A stretch of 64,000 nucleotides of DNA from Armatimonadota bacterium (GTDB lineage: Bacteria > Armatimonadota > Fimbriimonadia > Fimbriimonadales > Fimbriimonadaceae), in the NCBI GenBank assembly GCA_017303935.1, contig JAFLBD010000003.1, positions 372,001 through 436,000 of the forward strand. Direction: 5' to 3'. Below the pieces are notes generated by a model. The model did no database searches and was not told the origin of the DNA. It worked only from the letters and a program-made list of their open reading frames with translations. Positions 59,316 to 64,000 of the stretch are shown one piece after another. A program made the translations under genes and the position numbers. The stretch's first letter is position 1; every line of letters begins with the position of its first letter.

Positions 59316-60299
59316 GTGATTCGCCATTCTATTCTTGCTTTTGCTCTGTTGGCAGCAGCTCATTCTCACGCCTCCTTCGATCTAATGCTGATCGGAAACA
59401 ATTCTGGGGGTGACTACAGGGTTTCCCGTTGGGACCCTATCAACAGAGTTAGTCTTGGTTCATTCGGGTCGGGGATCATCACTGCTCCGGTTGAGGACGT
59501 CGCGGTCGTTCCCGGATCAGATACGGCTTGGGTGATCTCGAATGGAGCTATCTATAAGTTCAGCTACAGTACGGGCGAATTTCAAGGTGCTTCCGGACAA
59601 ATGTATAGCACGGTTGCGTCAAACATCTCTTACGATTCTGGCGGAAACTTCTTCACCGTTGGAAGTGGCCAAGGTTCAGGACTTATCGGTCAGACAGTAT
59701 TTACGCAAAACCTAACTCTTGGTCCAGTTTTTTTCGGTGCAACATATTCAGCATCCGCACCCATGCGCCGTTCAGGAAGCTCGAATTACTATGCTTTCAC
59801 CCTCGAGGGTGTTTCACCGTATAACCTCTCTATAAGCACGTGGAATAGTTCCGGGACTTTCCTCACTGTTGCCTCGACCGGAATTGCGTGGACGAATTCG
59901 CCCTATGGCAATGGATTTCATGATGCTGCATTTTCTGGCACCAAGCTCTACGGCGTTCAATGGGATTCGGTAACAAACAACACCAAGCTGTGGTCCAGTG
60001 AAACCTCATCCGGCTTTGGAGCGACCCCAGTCGTCGTCACATCGCTTCATGGCTCTAATCCTGGTAACGTTAGGCGAAGCATGTCTGCTGGACACAACGG
60101 CATGCTTTGGGTAAGAACTGGGAACATTTACTCGAGCTATCTTCCTGGACTCGGCTCAGGTCCTTCCTACACCATGAATGCATTGGGTACACCTTCGGAA
60201 CTCACTGGAATGGCTGTTGTTGTGGCCCCAGAACCCGCTTCCCTCTTCGCCCTTTCCGCAGCTTTGGTCGGATTGCTCAAGCGCAGAAAAAGCAAGTAA
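59316..60299 (+). CDS. PEP-CTERM protein, ASFDLML family (copy 7), GTG start
   Basis: A 327-residue exported protein. Signal peptide SILAFALLAAAHSHA, mature start SFDLMLIGNNSGGDYRVSRW then DPINRVSLGSFGSG, IYKFSYSTGEFQGASG and YNLSISTWNSSGTF. The C-terminal signal is VAPEPASLFALSAALVGLL then KRRKSK. The GTG is in exactly the leaderless position relative to TATACT and begins the signal peptide, which makes it the start. A bidirectional terminator separates it from the converging copy 8. Confidence 0.88.
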   Translation: MIRHSILAFALLAAAHSHASFDLMLIGNNSGGDYRVSRWDPINRVSLGSFGSGIITAPVEDVAVVPGSDTAWVISNGAIYKFSYSTGEFQGASGQMYSTVASNISYDSGGNFFTVGSGQGSGLIGQTVFTQNLTLGPVFFGATYSASAPMRRSGSSNYYAFTLEGVSPYNLSISTWNSSGTFLTVASTGIAWTNSPYGNGFHDAAFSGTKLYGVQWDSVTNNTKLWSSETSSGFGATPVVVTSLHGSNPGNVRRSMSAGHNGMLWVRTGNIYSSYLPGLGSGPSYTMNALGTPSELTGMAVVVAPEPASLFALSAALVGLLKRRKSK

Positions 60300-60309
60300 A
60301 GCAACACTC

Positions 60310-60347
60310 AAGTCCTGCGGCAAATCCTAATCGCCGCAGGACTTTTA
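60310..60347. terminator. Bidirectional intrinsic terminator
   Basis: 12-bp stem AAGTCCTGCGGC with GCCGCAGGACTT and an 11-nt loop, T-rich on both exits, between the converging PEP-CTERM genes ending at 60299 and 60356. Confidence 0.83.
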
Positions 60348-60355
60348 TGTGCCTC

Positions 60356-61342
60356 TCAGTTCTTTCGTCGACGTCGCCCGATCAAAGCAGCCAGCCCAAC
60401 ACCTAGCGCAATCATCGGGCCAGGTTCAGGAGCGACCAAGTTTGTCATCCGCCAACTACCTGACGTGTGCGGCGAAAACGCGCTAGTAGTATATGAACTT
60501 ACCGAGACAAAGATCGGCGCAGAATCGAATTCCGTAATCCGCGCTGAGGTTGGAGTTGTGGCATCAGCACCCACGACGAACAAGCCTGTATGTCCCGCTA
60601 CCAGCCCCAAAGAAGTGTTGACATTGGCAGTACTATAATTGCCTAGAGTCTGGCCGGACGCATAGACCAACGAACTCCCCGTTACTTGCAAAGAAACCAA
60701 ACCATGGGAGACCGAGTTCGGGCGATAGGCCATCGTAAAGTATTCTGTACTCCCATATTGAACGCGGGTACCCATCCCAATTCCCGATGTCATCATGTTC
60801 GCCAAAGGAATAAAACCAACAAGAGAATTAATCGTTAGTCCACTATCATTGATTAAGTAGGCGCTCATTCCCGCGGCAGAATTTCCGTAAACGACCCAAC
60901 GATTTCCACTGACCGAAGTCATCCCCTGGACAGTAAATCCACCTGGCACTGACCAACTTGGGCCAGCAATAAGAAATCCAGAAGAAGGAGAGAGCGAATT
61001 GATATTCACGCTAAAATTCGTGTACGTCGCGACCTTTGATCCATCTAAATTATAAAGTAGCGTTGAAGTCGCGAAAGTGGGATTTGAAATACGCTCTCCC
61101 GTAAAGTTGTTCACCTGCATCCAGCCAGAGCTGTAGGCATAAAGGCCGTTCGGATTCGAAGAAATCGCAGTCACGCGATTACCATTCATCACATTCACCG
61201 TGCCGAGCGCGACCCGATTGATCGGGTCATACCGAACATATCCATTGCCCGAAGAATCCGGAACAATCATCAAATCGAATGAGGCATGAGCCGCCATCGA
61301 TGCCATAGCCAAGCTCACCACAGATATCAAGCGAAACTGCAT
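60356..61342 (-). CDS. PEP-CTERM protein, ASFDLML family (copy 8)
   Basis: A 328-residue exported protein. Signal peptide ISVVSLAMASMAAHA, mature start SFDLMIVPDSSGNGYVRYDP followed by INRVALGTVNVM, then LDGSKVATYTNFSVNINSLS and GHTGLFVVGADATTP. The C-terminal signal is VAPEPGPMIALGVGLAALI then GRRRRKN. It is closest to copy 1 at 38110 (both have SLSPSS/NAFAPA-like and 'VVGADATTPT.ARIT' stretches). The start at 61342 has TATACT 6 nt upstream. Confidence 0.88.
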   Translation of the reverse strand: MQFRLISVVSLAMASMAAHASFDLMIVPDSSGNGYVRYDPINRVALGTVNVMNGNRVTAISSNPNGLYAYSSGWMQVNNFTGERISNPTFATSTLLYNLDGSKVATYTNFSVNINSLSPSSGFLIAGPSWSVPGGFTVQGMTSVSGNRWVVYGNSAAGMSAYLINDSGLTINSLVGFIPLANMMTSGIGMGTRVQYGSTEYFTMAYRPNSVSHGLVSLQVTGSSLVYASGQTLGNYSTANVNTSLGLVAGHTGLFVVGADATTPTSARITEFDSAPIFVSVSSYTTSAFSPHTSGSWRMTNLVAPEPGPMIALGVGLAALIGRRRRKN

Positions 61343-61348
61343 GTCAAT

Positions 61349-61354
61349 AGTATA
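61349..61354 (-). promoter_or_regulatory. -10 box TATACT, leaderless start
   Basis: TATACT ends 6 nt before the ATG at 61342. AAAAGTGGCT directly before it is identical to the element before the -10 at 48422-48427. Confidence 0.65.
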
Positions 61355-61472
61355 AGCCACTTTTGGTTCAAATGAGGCACCGCACTCGAATTCAAGTGCA
61401 CTTAACACATCTCAAGCACCGAAGGAATAATGCCCTCTCGCAAATCCAAAGGACAAACCAGCCGCAGGAGCT

Positions 61473-61500
61473 TTGAATATCGCGGATCGTCCGCTATAAT
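61473..61500 (+). promoter_or_regulatory. Leaderless promoter TTGAAT-16-TATAAT
   Basis: -35 TTGAAT (61473-61478), 16-nt spacer, -10 TATAAT (61495-61500), ending 8 nt before the ATG at 61509. The gap GGGGGATC might offer weak ribosome contact. Confidence 0.7.
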
Positions 61501-61508
61501 GGGGGATC

Positions 61509-62444
61509 ATGTTTGCATTGAAATCCGCTTTGGCTGGTTGTGCTGCACTCGCCGCGAGTGCAGCTTTTGGCTCCTTCGACATGCTTCTGCAGGCCGATTC
61601 CGATACCACTCTCGGTGACCACATCGATCGATACGATCCAGTCAACCGGGTCTACCTAGGATCCTTCCCTGTTTTTGGCTCAGTTTTAGCCTTGGCCGGC
61701 TCTTCTGCTCGTGGGCTCGCTTTTGTAAGATCAAGTACTGCCAACGTAGACATTTTTAACTACAGCACCGGGGACTACATTCGCAATAGCCCGCTCGTCG
61801 GCACAAGCCTCGCACTCAATGAAGCGCAAGATAAACTATATTCAATCAGTGGAGGAACCCTCACAATATTAGACTTAAATACATTCTCTACTTCCTTCAT
61901 TACGCTGTCCGGTCAATCCACTAGCAGCGCTCTTTGTGCGAGTAAAACCGGAAGATTCATTGTCGCCGATGATACGTCAGCCACGATTCGATCTTATTCT
62001 AGTACTGGAGCATTTCTGTTCTCAACTACATACATAGGCTTTACTAATGTAAAGCAAATCGCGGAGAGAGCAAATTCAAATGCAATTTCTAATATCCGCT
62101 ACCAAATGGCAACTAACCTCACTACTAGTCTTGCGGGACTAAACGAAACAGTTAGCTCGGGGAGTTTTGGCACGAATTCAACTGCGATTACAGGATTCAC
62201 AAGCAACACGGGAATCGTCTCAGCACATGAAGGTGCTTACATAATTGGCGTCAAAACCGCTACTCCAACTTTTATTGCTGCGACGAAAATGTCCACAACG
62301 GGAAATCTTACATCCTCATTCAACCTTTCCCAAACCACTTCCCTCACTGGGCAATCCGCGATCGTTCTCGCCCCAGAACCGGGTGCATTCATCGCTCTAG
62401 GATTCGGCATTATTCCGCTACTCGTTAAACGCAAAAAGAAGTAA
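61509..62444 (+). CDS. PEP-CTERM protein, ASFDLML family (copy 9)
   Basis: A 311-residue exported protein. Signal peptide LAGCAALAASAAFG, mature start SFDMLLQADSDTTLGDHIDR followed by YDPVNRVYLGSFPVFG, VDIFNYSTGDYIRNSP and LTILDLNTFSTSFITLSG. The C-terminal signal is LAPEPGAFIALGFGIIPLL then VKRKKK. It gives the fullest version of the family motif (DRYDPVNRVYLGSF). Divergent from copy 8, with starts 166 bp apart. Confidence 0.89.
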   Translation: MFALKSALAGCAALAASAAFGSFDMLLQADSDTTLGDHIDRYDPVNRVYLGSFPVFGSVLALAGSSARGLAFVRSSTANVDIFNYSTGDYIRNSPLVGTSLALNEAQDKLYSISGGTLTILDLNTFSTSFITLSGQSTSSALCASKTGRFIVADDTSATIRSYSSTGAFLFSTTYIGFTNVKQIAERANSNAISNIRYQMATNLTTSLAGLNETVSSGSFGTNSTAITGFTSNTGIVSAHEGAYIIGVKTATPTFIAATKMSTTGNLTSSFNLSQTTSLTGQSAIVLAPEPGAFIALGFGIIPLLVKRKKK

Positions 62445-62477
62445 CACCGTTTCTTCCTGAACAGCAGATAACAGTAG

Positions 62478-62515
62478 GGGCCCTCATCCGGTGATTGTTC
62501 ACCGAATGAGGGCCC
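62478..62515. terminator. Large hairpin between converging genes
   Basis: 17-bp stem with one mismatch (GGGCCCTCATCCGGTGA with TCACCGAATGAGGGCCC) and a 4-nt loop TTGT, between stops at 62444 and 62550. No T-run, but position and stability fit a bidirectional transcription stop. Confidence 0.72.
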
Positions 62516-62549
62516 ACTATCTACCACATAACCAGAAGAAAGACGATAA

Positions 62550-63185
62550 TTATGCGGCGATGCTCAGAGAGTTCCCGCCGCTATTTGGATAAGCCGCAGC
62601 TGCCACGCTTGGAGCAGAGTTTGTGCCAGCTCGCGTGGAGATAATGCGGTACCAAGTCATCACACCAGGAGTCTGATTTTCGTGATCAAACTTCACCTTT
62701 GTGACGACACCAGCAAAGTTCCAGTTGCTCTGGCCATCGACGCGGTATTCCACAACAAATGTAGTGTTAGCCGAGTTTCCGTTGCGGTTCCAGGTGATTT
62801 TGTTCACGCCATCATCACAACCGGTTACGCTGACGCCAGTCACCGTGGTCACAGGCGAAGTAACAGCGTTAGAAACAATCTGAAGTTCGCTAAGGATTTC
62901 CGGCGAAACCGTTGGATTTGCCTTAAACTCCTTGGCATACTTTCGAGCAACTGCGTTTGCGGTTGTCTTAGCCGAGTTCTTGGCGGCAGTAGCACCCTTC
63001 AAAATAGCTTTCGCAGTACTTTGAGCAGTCAAATCCGTACTGAATCCGCTTGCAGCGCCATTGATTTCTGCGAGCTCTTCTGTGTCGAGGTCCAGTTCGG
63101 ACTCATACTTTTCGCAGGTCTCTGCGAAATTGTTTAACCATGCTTGCAAAGCAAGGTCATCTTGAGGCAAGAAATTGCTTGACAT
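62550..63185 (-). CDS. Helical N-domain plus FN3-like protein (paralogue of 41416-42054)
   Basis: A 211-residue protein. The N-terminal helical domain (LQAWLNNFAETCEKYESELD, LDTEELAEINGAASGFSTDL) is followed by Ala/Lys-rich helices (about 60-95) and an FN3-like beta domain (CDDGVNKITWNRNGNSANTT, FDHENQTPGVMTWYRIISTR). No signal peptide or PEP motif. It aligns along its full length with the gene at 41416. GGTGA lies 5 nt before the ATG. The role is unknown. The shared cysteine in the first helix pair is conserved between the copies. Confidence 0.78.
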   Translation of the reverse strand: MSSNFLPQDDLALQAWLNNFAETCEKYESELDLDTEELAEINGAASGFSTDLTAQSTAKAILKGATAAKNSAKTTANAVARKYAKEFKANPTVSPEILSELQIVSNAVTSPVTTVTGVSVTGCDDGVNKITWNRNGNSANTTFVVEYRVDGQSNWNFAGVVTKVKFDHENQTPGVMTWYRIISTRAGTNSAPSVAAAAYPNSGGNSLSIAA

Positions 63186-63246
63186 GTTTTCACCAACTAT
63201 TCCAGTTCAGGAATACAGCAAGTCTCGGTCATCGCTCACGAAATCT

Positions 63247-63468
63247 TTAGAATTTTCTTTGAATTGAACCTAAAATGCACCTATGATGCATGTAATCTAC
63301 GTCGCCACCATGATATTGTTCTCTATATTTCAAGAAACTCTCTTTTGATTTCAGCAATTTTTCTCTTACCATCAGCAATATTTCTTTGAATTGAACTGCT
63401 GTTTCTTCATATTTCAGGAACAATTCTTTTGAGAAATGCTGATGCAATTTAGAATTTTGCTTCCGCAA
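63247..63468 (-). CDS. Doubtful small coiled-coil protein (73 aa)
   Basis: A Lys/Glu/Leu-rich helix (SKELFLKYEETAVQFKEILL, then KSKESFLKYREQY) in a very AT-rich stretch. It would start at TTG, without a clear ribosome site. The underlying DNA has internal repetition (TTTCTTTGAATTGAAC occurs twice), so the frame may be a by-product of a repeat. Same strand as, and upstream of, the FN3 gene. Confidence 0.28.
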   Translation of the reverse strand: MRKQNSKLHQHFSKELFLKYEETAVQFKEILLMVREKLLKSKESFLKYREQYHGGDVDYMHHRCILGSIQRKF

Positions 63469-63590
63469 GTTTCATCTAGAATCAAATTTTTTATGATTTG
63501 GTGACTTATTTGATCTCGTGGTCGCCCGCAAATTGTTCTTGATTGAAGCAAAATGTTGGCCTTCCTCACCAAACGTCAAGGCCGGTTCGC

Positions 63591-63619
63591 TTGACTTCAT
63601 TTTCATCTATGGCTATAAT
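63591..63619 (+). promoter_or_regulatory. Leaderless promoter TTGACT-17-TATAAT
   Basis: -35 TTGACT (63591-63596), 17-nt spacer, consensus -10 TATAAT (63614-63619), ending 6 nt before the ATG at 63626. It is the best promoter of the set. Confidence 0.8.
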
Positions 63620-63625
63620 GCGCAC

Positions 63626-64000
63626 ATGAACTGGCGTCTAGCGTGCTTCATTGGCGTTTTGGCGAGTACGAGTATCTCGGCACACGCCGCTCCACCATCC
63701 ATAACTGGCCCCTCTCAACTCCCAATCGGCCAGAGCGGAACTTACACGATCTATCACAATCCAACAGGGACCGGATCTTTACCGGGATTTGAATATAGCC
63801 GCATCTGGATCACCAGTTCAAATTCGCAGCTCTATAGTAGCAATTGGATCACTTCAAATTCCTCAGCTCAAGGAACCCAAAGCTGGGCATACATACCCGC
63901 CGGTCAGAGACCAATTCCGGTGATTAACTATTCCGGTAGCGATCAGTACCTAGATTTAAACAACGACGGGTGGTTCAATGAGCTTGACTACGACGTGTTT
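63626..64000 (+). CDS. Exported protein with dockerin-like calcium motif (runs off the right edge)
   Basis: The first 125 residues are visible. Signal peptide LACFIGVLASTSISAHA, then a beta-rich domain (PPSITGPSQLPIGQSGTYTI, a PKD/Ig-like opening) and DLNNDGWFNELDYDVF at the edge. This last part matches the dockerin or EF-hand-like D.N.DG......D...F signature common near the ends of exported proteins in this group. Whether a PEP-CTERM signal follows is outside the window. The start is fixed by a consensus leaderless promoter. Confidence 0.78.
   Translation, partial: MNWRLACFIGVLASTSISAHAAPPSITGPSQLPIGQSGTYTIYHNPTGTGSLPGFEYSRIWITSSNSQLYSSNWITSNSSAQGTQSWAYIPAGQRPIPVINYSGSDQYLDLNNDGWFNELDYDVF

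Noticed and set aside
36599-64000. Exosortase gene accompanying the PEP-CTERM proteins
   Set aside because: No multi-helix protein with the exosortase Cys/Arg/His signature was found in the window. It must lie elsewhere.
1-64000. CRISPR arrays, rRNA genes or an integrase
   Set aside because: Short repeats seen are tandem (41 and 42 bp) or att-like, none with regular spacers. No rRNA signature sequences and no tyrosine or serine recombinase motifs were seen.

Overview
The window looks like part of a chromosome of a Fimbriimonas-like member of the Armatimonadota. This is inferred from the density of PEP-CTERM exported proteins with tails of the form 'APEPG..ALG.G.AALL.RRRRK', from the mix of housekeeping genes, and from a promoter style in which a TATAMT -10 box sits 5-9 nt before the start codon. 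No rRNA, CRISPR array or recognisable integrase was seen.

Layout. 1-10.3 kb is mostly housekeeping: chorismate synthase (partial), HtpX, an amidohydrolase/aldo-keto reductase/hydrolase operon, a HAF-repeat PEP-CTERM protein, tRNA-Ser, NAD synthetase, a penicillin acylase and a lipoprotein. A tRNA-Glu at 10.5 kb opens an accessory region. 10.6-19.1 kb is one long minus-strand operon in which five consecutive genes overlap by 4 bp: a CpxP-like protein, a TolC-like outer membrane protein, a periplasmic adaptor carrying a C-terminal cupredoxin, an RND pump, and a free cupredoxin. A Cys-rich exported protein precedes them. 19.2-22.05 kb is a DprA-like/phosphoribosyltransferase/HAD cassette framed by direct repeats that look like tRNA 3'-end attachment scars. 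A related scar lies just past tRNA-Glu, so two elements may have accreted in tandem.

23.4-27.2 kb holds a lipoprotein with a caspase-like His/Cys dyad, divergent from a SARP-type regulator. 27.2-28.8 kb holds RtcB and a tiny 33-codon gene with its own promoter and terminator. 28.9-32.2 kb is an arsR-arsD-arsA-phosphoesterase operon with no arsenite permease. 32.5-36.4 kb has a HEAT-repeat protein and a two-component system.

36.6-64 kb is dominated by PEP-CTERM proteins. Nine belong to one paralogous family that starts its mature part with 'ASF(D/E)LML' and 'RYDPxNRVYLGSF', and most appear to be transcribed as leaderless mRNAs. Between them lie a group II-like reverse transcriptase, a beta-helix protein, two FN3 paralogues, an ArsR/SRPBCC pair, a FlgT-C-like protein, a TPR-thioredoxin protein, and decayed gene fragments that show gene birth and death in this region.
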